From positions 1 to 13,802 of the forward strand of contig JAJXZC010000151.1 in NCBI GenBank assembly GCA_021780275.1: a stretch of DNA of 13,802 nucleotides. Direction: 5' to 3'. Each line of letters begins with the position of its first letter. The first letter of the stretch is position 1. Below are positions 1 to 7,281 of this stretch, one piece after another. Position numbers and translations under genes: made by a program. Under the pieces are notes generated by a model. The model was not told where the DNA came from, made no database searches, and was given only the letters and a program-made list of their open reading frames with translations. This stretch comes from Pseudomonadota bacterium. Its GTDB lineage: Bacteria; Pseudomonadota; Alphaproteobacteria; Parvibaculales; Parvibaculaceae.

Positions 1-237
1 CTCCAGAGCTTTGATCCGCTCGGTCTCGCTCGTCGTCAGGCCGCCGCGCTTGCCGTTATCTCTTTCCGATTGCCGAATCCACAGCCGCAACGTCTCCGCG
101 TTGCAGCCGATCTTGCCCGCAATCGACGTGATCGCCGCCCATTGCGAAGCGTGCTCGCCCCCGTGCTCCTGCACCATGCGAACCGCGCGCGCCCGAAACT
201 CGGGCGAATAGCTCTTGCTCGTCTTCCGGTTTTCCAT
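1..237 (-). CDS. IS3-family transposase OrfA, partial (runs off left edge)
   Basis: The frame from the ATG at 237-235 is open to base 1 and gives 79 residues beginning [19 protein letters not shown]. This is the standard start of IS3-family OrfA proteins of about 100 residues. The N-terminal half is the helix-turn-helix that binds the terminal repeats (HTH_Tnp_1 type; [18 protein letters not shown], then [14 protein letters not shown]). It ends in the beginning of the leucine-zipper-like helix, ERIKALE. In this family OrfA is normally fused to the DDE integrase OrfB by -1 frameshifting; OrfB is not in the window. No stop or frameshift is seen in the visible part, so the copy may be intact. 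It is transcribed in the same direction as the cysD gene it interrupts. Confidence 0.9.
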   Translation of the reverse strand, partial: MENRKTSKSYSPEFRARAVRMVQEHGGEHASQWAAITSIAGKIGCNAETLRLWIRQSERDNGKRGGLTTSETERIKALE

Positions 238-287
238 CGCTCCATCCTCTCAAAGGTCGGAGCCTCCGGCAAACCCGGCGCGGTTCA
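1..287 (-). mobile_element. IS3-family insertion sequence, 5' end only
   Basis: On the minus strand the element begins at 287 with TGAACCGCGCCGGG, a terminal sequence of the kind that starts many IS3-family elements (TGAACC...). The transposase OrfA starts 50 bp further in. The coding frame of cysD stops matching its family at this same base, so 287 is the insertion boundary. The rest of the element, including OrfB with the DDE domain and the other terminal repeat, lies beyond the left edge, so completeness and the target duplication cannot be judged. Confidence 0.85.
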
Positions 288-787
288 TTCCAGAGCTCGG
301 GGCGCTGCTGGCGAGGCTCCCAAGCGTGCGCCGCGTTCCGGATCGAGACGATCCGCTCCTTGGCGCGCGACTTCTCTTCGTCGCGGCGAGCCCCGCCGAA
401 GATGATGTCGTAGCCGCCGGCATCGAGCGCCGCCTTCAACGGCTCCGTGCGCATGACCGTGGTGTACCGCTCCCCGTGGTCGAACGGGTTGATGCCTGCG
501 GCTCGTCCCTCCTCATTGGCGTGCGCGATGAGACGCAAGCCGTGCTTCCAGGCGAAAGCGTCCCGAAATTCGATCAGCGATCGGAATTCCCAGGTCGAGT
601 CGACATGGAGCAAGGGAAATGGTGGCGTACCCGGAAAGAAGGCTCGGATGGCGAGATGCGCCATCACCGTCGAGTCCTTGCCGGCCGAGAACAGCATCAC
701 CGGGTTTCGCGCTTCGGCAACCACTTCACGGATGATGTGGATCGCCTCCGACTCCAGCGCGGCGAGATGGTTTGCGGCTCGGGTCAT
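287..787 (-). pseudogene. cysD: Sulfate adenylyltransferase subunit 2 (CysD), 3' end lost to an IS3 insertion
   Basis: CysD is the small, ATP pyrophosphatase-like subunit of the CysDN ATP sulfurylase, which makes adenosine 5'-phosphosulfate from sulfate and ATP in the cytoplasm. The frame starts at ATG 787-785 with a good AGGAG 8 bases upstream. The PP-loop SAGKDS lies at residues 34-39; family members usually have SGGKDS or a close variant. Further hallmarks are HVDSTWEF (61-68), [15 protein letters not shown] (131-145) and QRPELWN (161-167). Similarity stops at N167, exactly at the IS3 terminus, whereas CysD is normally about 300 residues. The frame reads on into the element to position 56, giving a 243-residue hybrid with about 76 foreign residues. 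The lost part includes the region that contacts CysN, so the product is probably inactive. A cysN partner would be expected further left and cannot be seen. Confidence 0.9.
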
Positions 788-838
788 GACCCTGGCTCCT
801 GACCGGAGTTCGCACTGCGGGGCTGGCAGGGCACGGGG

Positions 839-3265
839 TCAGACAGCCATTTCGAGAGGCCGCGATGCGTGAGGGGCGTCGGGGTCTCCCGTCGTCGACC
901 ATTTGAGATCGCCCGCGTAACGCCAGGCCATGCGCCCGGCCTCGTCCAGGGCGAACAGGTGCAGCCAGCCATTGTCGAACAGGGTCCGCACGCCGGCGTG
1001 CCGGCCAAGGATCTCCGACATTGCTTGGCGCGGCGCCTCGATGCAGACCGAGAGGCGCAGCGGATCGTGCGCATAGCGCTCGCCGTCATGCACCGATTGC
1101 CAGGGCAAGCCGACGCGCAGGAGCCCGCCATTGCCCTCGACCACACCGATCCCGCCGGTGACATTGTGTAGGAGCTTATTGCCGCCCCCGAAAACATCGG
1201 GCGCGACGGTCGATCCATAATATTGCAGGCTGATCCAGCTCGCCACGACGACCGGAGCGGTCAGGATCAGCTCGAGAACGCTGAAGCTCTTGTCCTGCTT
1301 CCAGTCGTAGTCATGCAGGAAGGCCCGCCCCTCCAGACTCTTGCCATCGGTGCGCCTGCGTGGCGCGGCTATGAAGGCCTGGCATCCGGCGAGCGCCCAT
1401 TCGGGTCGGATCTCGGACCAGTCGCGACTTCTGCGATGAAGAGCGGCCTCGCTTGCGACCCGCGGCAAGCGAAGGGCGCGTTCTGTCCGGGCGATCTTGC
1501 CCGCAGAAGCCAGCCAGGCTCTCGCCTTCTCGAGGTCGCTTCGGCGGGCGGCGGACGGATGATCCTCGTCATAGAGGGTCACGTCGTCCGTGGTTGTGTC
1601 GTGCAGCGCCGCCACAAACAGCGTGTCGTCGGGTATTTCCACGCCGCTGATTGCGAGTCCCTCTCTCACCTCAACATCGTTCAGGAGCGACGCGAGCAGC
1701 CGGGCGTTTACCTCTCCGGAATAGCCGCCGCAGGCGCCGCAATGCAGGGCGCTGGCATGAGGATTGTTGACGACGTTGGCGCCGTGACCGGCCAGCAGCA
1801 CCAGCCGTGCGAAATCGCGGGTCAGGGACATCGCTCGCAGTATGGTCTCGGCCGCCGTCACCCGGGCCGCAGGGTCGAGCGCGGGATCGAGCCGAGGCGG
1901 CGGGTCGCTTGGCGGTTGAGCGCCCTGCAGGCCCAACGCATCGGTCAGGAGCTTGCCGACATAGACAGGACCGGTCGCCTCGACGAAGGCGAAAGATGAG
2001 ACGGCGGCGAGCTTGAAACGGCCCCAGGCGCGCTTTGCGCGCGCCTTGAACCGGGTGACCTGATCCTTCGCATGCACATCGGGGCCGCCGGAGCACGACC
2101 TGAGTGCGGGATTGAGCAGAACCGGCAGCCGCCGTTCCTCGACGTCCGAGGCGAAGCGCCGATGCGCGGTGGTAAGACCGAAAAAGCCGGCGAAGCCCAT
2201 GGTCTGGATCCGGGGATCGAGGCTTTCCAGCGCCCGGCGCAACACCTCCGAACGAACATCGATGCAAAATGCGGCCTGGAGCGCGGGTCGGCCATCGCGC
2301 GCTTGTGGAGCCTGTCCTGCCAGCGTCTGCGCCAAAGCCCGTTGCGCGGCTCTCTCGGCGGCCTCCTGAAGAACGGCGTCGATTGCGCCATCGAGCGTCG
2401 GCGCAAGGGGCGCGGCATGCGCCCTCCGCACGCTCGCCCAAGCCTCCGCGATTTTGGCGTCGTAACGCAGAAACAGCGCTTCTTCCCAGATCAGCCCGAT
2501 CGCCAGGAAATCGGTGATCGTCTCGTCCGCGCCGCCGGCGAGCTCGGCCTGCCATAGCGCGTAGCGGGCATACTGCGCCCAGCCGCCAAGCGTCATGAGC
2601 ATCTGATGGAAGTAGGTCTCAGCGGCGTCCGCCTCCAATCCCAGCCGAGTGACGACGCGTTCGACCACAGCTGAGGCGGTCTCCGGCGCCTCCGATACGT
2701 GCAGGGCGAAGTTAGGGAGCCCAGCGATTTCGGGCGTTAGGTCGTGGGTGGCGGTCGCCCGCCAGGCGGCGTAGGCGCCCTTGCCCTTAGGCGCCGCCCA
2801 CAGCGCCTGCCCTTCGTCGAAATAGCCGGCGGCCCAGGCTCCGAAGCGTTCGGCGATCATCCCCGGCCAATCGACGCCGGACGCGCGCGCCGCCAGGTCG
2901 GCGACGGTCGGAAGCGCTTTTGGCGGTGGCGCTTCGACGCCGGCAGCGGCCTTTAGGGCCGTAGCATCCGCAGGTCTCGGCCCCGCCGAGACGCTCGCCA
3001 GAGCGTCCGAAAGGTCAGCGTCACTGATCACGCCTGTGGCGATCTTCTGAGCATACCAGCTCCGGGGCATGGTGACGGCGGCGCCGGCCACCCTTGCGAG
3101 CCGCGCGCCGACCTTGGCGAGGGGCTCGTCGGCTTGCCCAAGAAACGGATTGACCGCGACGCTGGAAGCCAAAGGCCAGGCGGGCGGCGCCGCGCGGGCG
3201 GCGCGATCGATGGCCAGCTTCAACGCTTGCGGGGCGGGCCAGGTCGAGAGGTTGTCCGTGGTCAT
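839..3265 (-). CDS. dabA: DabA, inorganic-carbon transporter subunit (DUF2309 / UPF0753)
   Basis: DabA is the beta-carbonic-anhydrase-like, zinc-binding cytoplasmic half of the DAB complex, which with DabB is thought to couple an ion gradient to one-way hydration of CO2 to bicarbonate. The protein has 808 residues, the usual family length. The expected zinc and active-site positions are visible: C334 and D336 in FCIDVRSE, H494 in [14 protein letters not shown] and C509 in LHCGACGG. The spacing of 15 between His and second Cys matches the known pair H524/C539 of the Halothiobacillus protein (its C351/D353 match C334/D336). Other conserved stretches include SVAVNPFLG (35-43) and [22 protein letters not shown] (684-705). 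The start has AGGAA 7 bases upstream. The gene lies 18 bp after dabB, so the two are almost certainly co-transcribed. No defect is seen. Confidence 0.96.
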   Translation of the reverse strand: MTTDNLSTWPAPQALKLAIDRAARAAPPAWPLASSVAVNPFLGQADEPLAKVGARLARVAGAAVTMPRSWYAQKIATGVISDADLSDALASVSAGPRPADATALKAAAGVEAPPPKALPTVADLAARASGVDWPGMIAERFGAWAAGYFDEGQALWAAPKGKGAYAAWRATATHDLTPEIAGLPNFALHVSEAPETASAVVERVVTRLGLEADAAETYFHQMLMTLGGWAQYARYALWQAELAGGADETITDFLAIGLIWEEALFLRYDAKIAEAWASVRRAHAAPLAPTLDGAIDAVLQEAAERAAQRALAQTLAGQAPQARDGRPALQAAFCIDVRSEVLRRALESLDPRIQTMGFAGFFGLTTAHRRFASDVEERRLPVLLNPALRSCSGGPDVHAKDQVTRFKARAKRAWGRFKLAAVSSFAFVEATGPVYVGKLLTDALGLQGAQPPSDPPPRLDPALDPAARVTAAETILRAMSLTRDFARLVLLAGHGANVVNNPHASALHCGACGGYSGEVNARLLASLLNDVEVREGLAISGVEIPDDTLFVAALHDTTTDDVTLYDEDHPSAARRSDLEKARAWLASAGKIARTERALRLPRVASEAALHRRSRDWSEIRPEWALAGCQAFIAAPRRRTDGKSLEGRAFLHDYDWKQDKSFSVLELILTAPVVVASWISLQYYGSTVAPDVFGGGNKLLHNVTGGIGVVEGNGGLLRVGLPWQSVHDGERYAHDPLRLSVCIEAPRQAMSEILGRHAGVRTLFDNGWLHLFALDEAGRMAWRYAGDLKWSTTGDPDAPHASRPLEMAV

Positions 3266-3283
3266 GATTGCTTTCCTAGCGGG

Positions 3284-4843
3284 TTAGGACGGGCTGCGGA
3301 TGGACCAGGCGCCGATCAGCCGGTCGAAGACCGCGTTGGCGTAAAGTCCGTTCGAAAGATGCACGCGCAGGCCAGCGGCGGCGGGGTGGCTGGCCCAGAG
3401 GGGAAACATGGACTGCACGATGGCGACGAGGCCGAAGCTTACGGCCGTCAGTGCGATCAGCGCCCATTCGAGCGGACCAGGCGCCGGCGGCGGTGGCAGG
3501 ACATTCGCGGTGATCGCGGTCGCCGCCCACTGAAGGGCGAAGTAGCCGACCGAGGTCGCCACGGCATAGACAGCTGTGCGCCGTGTCAGCGCTCTGGGCG
3601 CCGCGTCGGCGAACCCTTGCGCCAGCATATAGGCGACGCCGAAGATCAATATGGCGCCGAGCGCGATCGCCTGAGGCGACTTGTGTTCGAAACCGAAGCA
3701 AGCCCCGACAAGGATATAGATGGCGAGCGCCGACAGGAAAGCGCGCGCCACGGCGCCGGCCTTTGGCACGGCGACCGGGCCAGGCCTGCGGATCGCAGCC
3801 ACGCGCTCAACGGCGCCGCCGGAGGCTAGGAAGGAGTGCGCCTTGTAGAGCGAGTGGGCGACGATGTGGAGCAGCGCCAGCGGGAAGAGCGCCAGGCCGC
3901 ACTCGAAGATCATGAACCCCATCTGGGCCACCGTCGACCAAGCGAGCGATGTCTTGACCGCGGGCTGGGTCAGCATGACCAGGCTGCCGAAAAGCGCGGT
4001 GAACCCGCCGATCATGACCAGCGCGGCAAGCACGCCGGGCGCCAGCAGCATGACGTCGGCAAAGCGGATCAGCAGAAAGCCGCCGGCATTTATGACGCCG
4101 GCGTGGAGGAGCGCCGACACCGGCGTCGGCGTTTCCATCACCTCAGTGAGCCAGCCGTGGGCGGGAAACTGGGCCGACTTGAACACCGCGGCGATCGCCA
4201 GAAAGCCGGCGGCGGCGATGGCGAGCCCTCCACCCGCGCCCAATTTCGCGGCGGCAAGGATCGTCCCCACGTCAGATGTCCCGTAAGCGGCGGCCAGCAA
4301 GAACGCGCCGCCGAGGAGCGCGGCATCGCCGAGCCGCGCGGTGATGAACTTCTTCCGCGCCGCCCGCTGCGCGGCGATGCGCTGCGGATAGAACAGCAGC
4401 AGCCGGTGCAAAAACAGGCTGGTGGCGATCCAAGCGATCACCAGCTGGAACAGATTGCCGGCGGTCACGAGGAGCGCCACCGACGCCAGTGTCAAGCAAA
4501 GCCATCCGGTGAAGGCGCCTTGGCGGGCCTCGCCGTCCAGGTAGGTCCGCGCATAGCGGACGACGATCCAGCCGACGAACGTCACCAGCAGCAACATGGT
4601 CGCGCTTACAGCGTCGAGCCTGACCGACGGACCGAATCCTTTGAACACGAGGACGGGACTTTCGACAGCTCCGAAGAGGATCAGGCCCCCGGCTGACAAG
4701 ATCGCCGCGAGCAAAGCGAGGAGCGAAGCGATTTCGGCCAGTAAGGGGCTGAGTTTCGGCCGCCGACCACGATCGAGGAAGCCGATTGCTCCGGCGAGAA
4801 GCAGCGGAACGGGCGCCGACAGCGGCGCGAGGAAGTGCTGCAC
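3284..4843 (-). CDS. dabB: DabB, proton-conducting membrane subunit (NuoL/MrpA-like)
   Basis: DabB is the integral-membrane partner of DabA, related to the antiporter-like subunits NuoL and MrpA, and is thought to carry the ions that drive carbon uptake. Many hydrophobic helices span the sequence. The Proton_antipo_M core shows FKSAQFPAHGWL followed by TPVSALLHAGVINAGGF, which includes the conserved mid-membrane lysine and the PTPVSALLHA signature, and later LYKAHSFL. In the helix where NuoL carries a key glutamate this protein reads IAWIATSLF; I believe DabB proteins generally lack that Glu. An in-frame ATG at 4915 gives 543 residues but has no ribosome binding site. The GTG at 4843 is preceded by AAGGGGG at 5 bases, starts just before the first helix and leaves 107 bp for the divergent promoters, so I prefer it (519 residues). 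First gene of the dabB-dabA-cysD unit. Confidence 0.93.
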   Translation of the reverse strand: MQHFLAPLSAPVPLLLAGAIGFLDRGRRPKLSPLLAEIASLLALLAAILSAGGLILFGAVESPVLVFKGFGPSVRLDAVSATMLLLVTFVGWIVVRYARTYLDGEARQGAFTGWLCLTLASVALLVTAGNLFQLVIAWIATSLFLHRLLLFYPQRIAAQRAARKKFITARLGDAALLGGAFLLAAAYGTSDVGTILAAAKLGAGGGLAIAAAGFLAIAAVFKSAQFPAHGWLTEVMETPTPVSALLHAGVINAGGFLLIRFADVMLLAPGVLAALVMIGGFTALFGSLVMLTQPAVKTSLAWSTVAQMGFMIFECGLALFPLALLHIVAHSLYKAHSFLASGGAVERVAAIRRPGPVAVPKAGAVARAFLSALAIYILVGACFGFEHKSPQAIALGAILIFGVAYMLAQGFADAAPRALTRRTAVYAVATSVGYFALQWAATAITANVLPPPPAPGPLEWALIALTAVSFGLVAIVQSMFPLWASHPAAAGLRVHLSNGLYANAVFDRLIGAWSIRSPS

Positions 4844-4950
4844 GAGAGCCCCCTTCAAAGACAGTGACTGTTCGGGGACGTTGGTACCTGATGACGAAAT
4901 CGGAAAAAAATTCATTGTTTTGGCAAAGTCGTTCGTTTTAATAGAACGAA
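4844..4950. promoter_or_regulatory. Divergent dabB / lysR control region
   Basis: This AT-richer stretch separates the preferred dabB start (GTG 4843, minus) from the regulator start (ATG 4951, plus). On the plus strand TTGTTT (4915-4920), a 16-bp gap and TTTAAT (4937-4942) form a possible promoter for the regulator. On the minus strand TTGCCA (4926-4921) could be a -35 box for dabB with no good -10, as in many activator-dependent promoters. Two palindromes lie inside: TTCGTT-N7-AACGAA at 4932-4950 and ACAGT-G-ACTGT at 4861-4871. The promoter calls are by eye and weak; the palindromes are exact. Confidence 0.5.
4932..4950. promoter_or_regulatory. Perfect inverted repeat, candidate LysR operator
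   Basis: TTCGTT (4932-4937) and AACGAA (4945-4950) are exact reverse complements separated by 7 bases. The second arm touches the ATG of the LysR-family gene at 4951 and takes the place of its ribosome binding site. LysR-type regulators commonly bind dyads in the shared promoter with a divergent target, repress themselves and activate the target. The dyad does not have a centred T-N11-A form, so assignment rests on position and symmetry. Confidence 0.5.
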
Positions 4951-5832
4951 ATGAGAGATCTGAACTACAATCACCTGCGCTACTTCTGGGTGGTGGCTCA
5001 CGAGGGCAGCCTCACGCGGGCGGCCGAGCGCATGAACCTGTCCCAGTCGGCTCTTTCTGTTCAAATTCAGAAGCTTGAGCACCAGATGAGCCATCCGCTT
5101 TTCGAGCGCGTCGGCAGGAAGCTCATTTTGACAGAGGCCGGACAGATCGCGCTCGACTACGCCGACACGGTGTTCAAGGCCGGCGACGAACTCATGAGCA
5201 CCCTGCGGGGACAGCCGCTGGCTACCCGTCAGGTTCTCCGTGTCGGCGCCCTGACGACCCTGTCGAGGAATTTCCAGCTCGAATTCCTCCGGCCCCTGGT
5301 CGGCCGATCGGATGTCGAATTGATCGTCCGCTCAGGCAACATTCGCGATCTGCTCACGCAATTGGAGGCGCACGCCATCGACGTGGTCCTGGCCAACAGC
5401 GCCGCGCCGCGCGACGCCCGCTCGTCCTTGCGCAATCATTTGCTCAACGAGCAGCCCGTGAGCTTGGTGGGCCATCCGCGTGCCGATGGGCACAAGTTCA
5501 AATTTCCCGACGATCTCCGGTCGGAACCGATTCTTTTGCCGAGCCTGGACAGCGATATTCGCGTCGCCTTCGATCGGGTGCTCGAGCTCGCCGGGATAAG
5601 ACCCATCATCCTGGCCGAAGTCGACGACATGGCGATGCTGCGTCTGCTCGCCCGTGAACGGGAGGGCGTGACCCTCGTGCCTCCAATTGTCGTCCGCGAC
5701 GAGCTTGAGGCGGGTGTCCTCGTCGAGCACTGCCGGATACCCGAGGTCACGGAGACGTTCTACGCCATCGTGCAGAAGCGGCGGTTCCCCAATCGGCTGC
5801 TGAGCGAGCTTCTCTCGGTCGGGAAGCTCTAG
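4951..5832 (+). CDS. LysR-family transcriptional regulator (NhaR-like), divergent from dabBA
   Basis: A 293-residue LysR-type regulator. The N-terminal winged helix-turn-helix covers about residues 4-62 and begins LNYNHLRYFWVVAHEGSLTR, followed by AAERMNLSQSALSVQIQKLE and LFERVGRKLILTEAG. A co-inducer domain runs from about 90 to 290. The LNYNHLRYFW opening is typical of the NhaR-like branch. The family N-terminus fixes the start at 4951. There is no Shine-Dalgarno sequence, because a 19-bp inverted repeat abuts the ATG; translation from a very short or absent leader is possible. Divergence from dabB makes that operon the likely target, with a signal linked to carbon or ion status as an inference. 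No gene follows within the same unit: an insertion sequence begins about 120 bp downstream. Confidence 0.92.
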   Translation: MRDLNYNHLRYFWVVAHEGSLTRAAERMNLSQSALSVQIQKLEHQMSHPLFERVGRKLILTEAGQIALDYADTVFKAGDELMSTLRGQPLATRQVLRVGALTTLSRNFQLEFLRPLVGRSDVELIVRSGNIRDLLTQLEAHAIDVVLANSAAPRDARSSLRNHLLNEQPVSLVGHPRADGHKFKFPDDLRSEPILLPSLDSDIRVAFDRVLELAGIRPIILAEVDDMAMLRLLAREREGVTLVPPIVVRDELEAGVLVEHCRIPEVTETFYAIVQKRRFPNRLLSELLSVGKL

Positions 5833-5860
5833 AGTATCGGTTTTGGTCAAGAGGTGCAGA

Positions 5861-5952
5861 GCGACAATTACGGTGGCCGCTTATCGACAATTAAACTGGC
5901 CAAATTGGGCGAGCGTCGAGTAGCGAGGAGAAAGCTACGCGCCTAATTGTCG
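5861..5952. repeat. CGACAATTA repeats, possible remnant of an IS21-like terminus
   Basis: Two direct repeat units of the form CGACAATTA-NNN-TGGCC occur at 5862-5878 and 5885-5901, 23 bp apart. The core returns inverted as TAATTGTCG at 5944-5952, directly before the IS1595 terminus at 5954. Closely spaced multiple terminal repeats of this design are typical of IS21-family ends, and the motif resembles ones I associate with that family. No istA or istB coding sequence is present, so at most a terminus remains. The 121 bp between the lysR stop and the IS1595 element hold nothing else recognisable. Confidence 0.4.
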
Positions 5953-5953
5953 T

Positions 5954-5979
5954 GGCTCATCCCGGGTTCCGGGGTGATG
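5954..5979. repeat. IS1595 left terminal inverted repeat
   Basis: It starts GGCTCATCCCGGG and matches the reverse complement of 7039-7064 at 25 of 26 positions; the mismatch is C against T at the eighth base. The last codons and the stop of the transposase overlap it. Confidence 0.93.
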
Positions 5980-6915
5980 GAGCGACGATTGCTTCGACGA
6001 GCGCCGTCAGGAGCGCTTTTCCACGTTTTCTGGCGCTGTGCACGAACTGGAAGAACGCGAGGTAGAGGGGCAACTTTTCTTGGGCGACGCCGCGATGTGG
6101 TCTCAGCCATGAACGCAGCAGCGACCAAAAGCCCTCCATCGTGTTGACGTGGATTTCATGAAAGCCGTCGCCGTCCTCGTCGCGCGCATATTCGCCACGT
6201 CCGTGGCAAACGGTCTTGTGCTCGTATCCCCATGCGGGCAATCGGGCGTAGATGTCGTATTCGTCGGTATGGATCAACGCGCCCTTGGCGACGCCGGCTT
6301 CGATGATGGACTTGATCGTCGTCTGCTGAACATTGGCCAGCATCTTCAGGACGACTTGGCCGCCGCGCTGGATCATGCCGAGAATTGCCGGTTTTTCTTT
6401 TTCGAGCGTTCCGCGTCCGGGCGCGCCCTTCAATCTGTTGCGTCGGCCCTTGCGGCCTTTTTTTCGACGGCGGCGGGATTGCCCTTGTGACCGGCGACGA
6501 TATAAACCTCGTCGATCTCGACGTCGCCTGACAAGACGACCGGCGCAGTCTTGGCGGTCAGCCCTTCGCGCAACTGCATCGTCATCTCCTGCACGTCATT
6601 TTCATTCAGGCTCAACTCCCGTGCGATTTGTCGGTTGGAGAGATTCAGCCCCATGAAATACAGGCATAAGATCCAAACGCGCAGCGGTTGATGATGGCCG
6701 GCCAGCGCCGTGTCCGAGAGGTCGTCGAAACGAGCCTGGCAATCGTTGCAAAGATAGCGCTGGCGATGAGGCTGCGTGTCGTCATGGCCGTTGCGCACGA
6801 CATGTTCGCCGCCGCACTTGGGACAGCGGACGCCCTGCGACCAACGCGTTTCACGCACAACTTCGAAACATTTCTCGTCATCGAGTAGTGCCGACAAATT
6901 GATCAGAACGCTCAT
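5957..6915 (-). CDS. IS1595-family transposase, two frames joined by a -1 shift
   Basis: The first frame runs from ATG 6915 (AGAGG 8 bases upstream) to TGA 6432-6430, 161 codons. The second continues in the -1 frame to TGA 5959-5957; its own possible TTG start (6433) overlaps the first stop. Joining them at an A7 run (6464-6458) gives about 319 residues with unbroken similarity. Features in order are a zinc ribbon with C31, C34, C56 and C59, an HTH region with LSNRQIARELSLNENDV (92-108), and the DDE_Tnp_IS1595 (ISXO2-like) domain starting at SGDVEIDEVYI (129-139). The domain goes on with HTDEYDIY and HVNTMEGFWSLLRSWLRPHRG. D135 and the Asp of HTDEY are probable catalytic acids. The site reads A AAA AAG in the incoming frame, a classic slippery heptamer, so the split may be programmed. 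A plain indel that killed the gene is the alternative. Confidence 0.88.
6458..6464 (-). other. Candidate -1 frameshift site A AAA AAG
   Basis: On the minus strand the zero-frame codons are GAA AAA AAG, so the heptamer A AAA AAG is in the right register for tandem slippage by one base backward. The A7 run itself could also cause transcriptional slippage. A GGCC-CTTGC-GGCC dyad (6445-6457) follows immediately. That is nearer than the usual 5-8 nt for a stimulatory hairpin, so its role is doubtful. Confidence 0.55.
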
Positions 6916-7038
6916 GGCTCCAACCTCTCGCGAATCAGTCGAGAGCCATATGGATTCAGTCAATTGCGGTCCGCGAAAGGGTTCCAAGCCGAGTCATTTC
7001 GACGCAGCGCCCATCTTCCCCACTCCGCTGGCCGTTTT

Positions 7039-7064
7039 CATCACCCCGGAACCCGGAATGAGCC
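7039..7064. repeat. IS1595 right terminal inverted repeat
   Basis: It ends GAATGAGCC and is the inverted partner of 5954-5979 (25 of 26 positions). It lies 123 bp upstream of the transposase ATG at 6915. Confidence 0.93.
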
Positions 7065-7281
7065 TCTCCTAAATGTGCGGCGCCCGCCGCCCTGGTTGAC
7101 GACCATGACATCGGCCTTTCCGGCACGTTCCGTGCAGCAGCTGAGTTTAGGAAGCCGTCTTCCATTCGACGGAACGGCTGGCTCTCGGCGAGGTACAAGC
7201 AAGCGAAGCTCGCGCTGGGCCGGCGTCTATCGTTTGAGGCGCGGGGCGGAGATGCAGTGGTCGTCGCCACGCCATCTGCAA

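Larger units (their letters stand above)
5954..7064 (-). mobile_element. IS1595-family insertion sequence, complete with both ends
   Basis: The element is 1,111 bp and bounded by 26-bp terminal inverted repeats (5954-5979 and 7039-7064) that differ at one position; each end begins GGCTCAT and continues CCGGGTTCCGGGGTGATG. One transposase gene, split between two frames, fills it on the minus strand. Its stop codon TGA (5959-5957) lies inside the left repeat. The 8 bp outside the two ends are ATTGTCGT (5946-5953) and TCTCCTAA (7065-7072). They are not identical, so the 8-bp target duplication expected for this family is missing. Confidence 0.9.

Noticed and set aside
1671..2555. Overlapping minus-strand frame of 294 codons within dabA
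   Set aside because: Arg-rich translation in a shifted frame of dabA; no start signal or domain.
3836..4696. Long plus-strand open frame inside dabB (286 codons)
   Set aside because: Composition is rich in Arg, Gly and Glu with no family; the reverse strand encodes a well-conserved membrane protein.
4861..4871. ACAGT-G-ACTGT palindrome as a second regulator site
   Set aside because: Exact but short, and it lies just before the preferred dabB start; too little to call an operator without conservation data.
7065..7281. Possible gene remnant between the IS1595 element and the araC-type gene
   Set aside because: Frames on both strands are open for short stretches but none matches a family I know.
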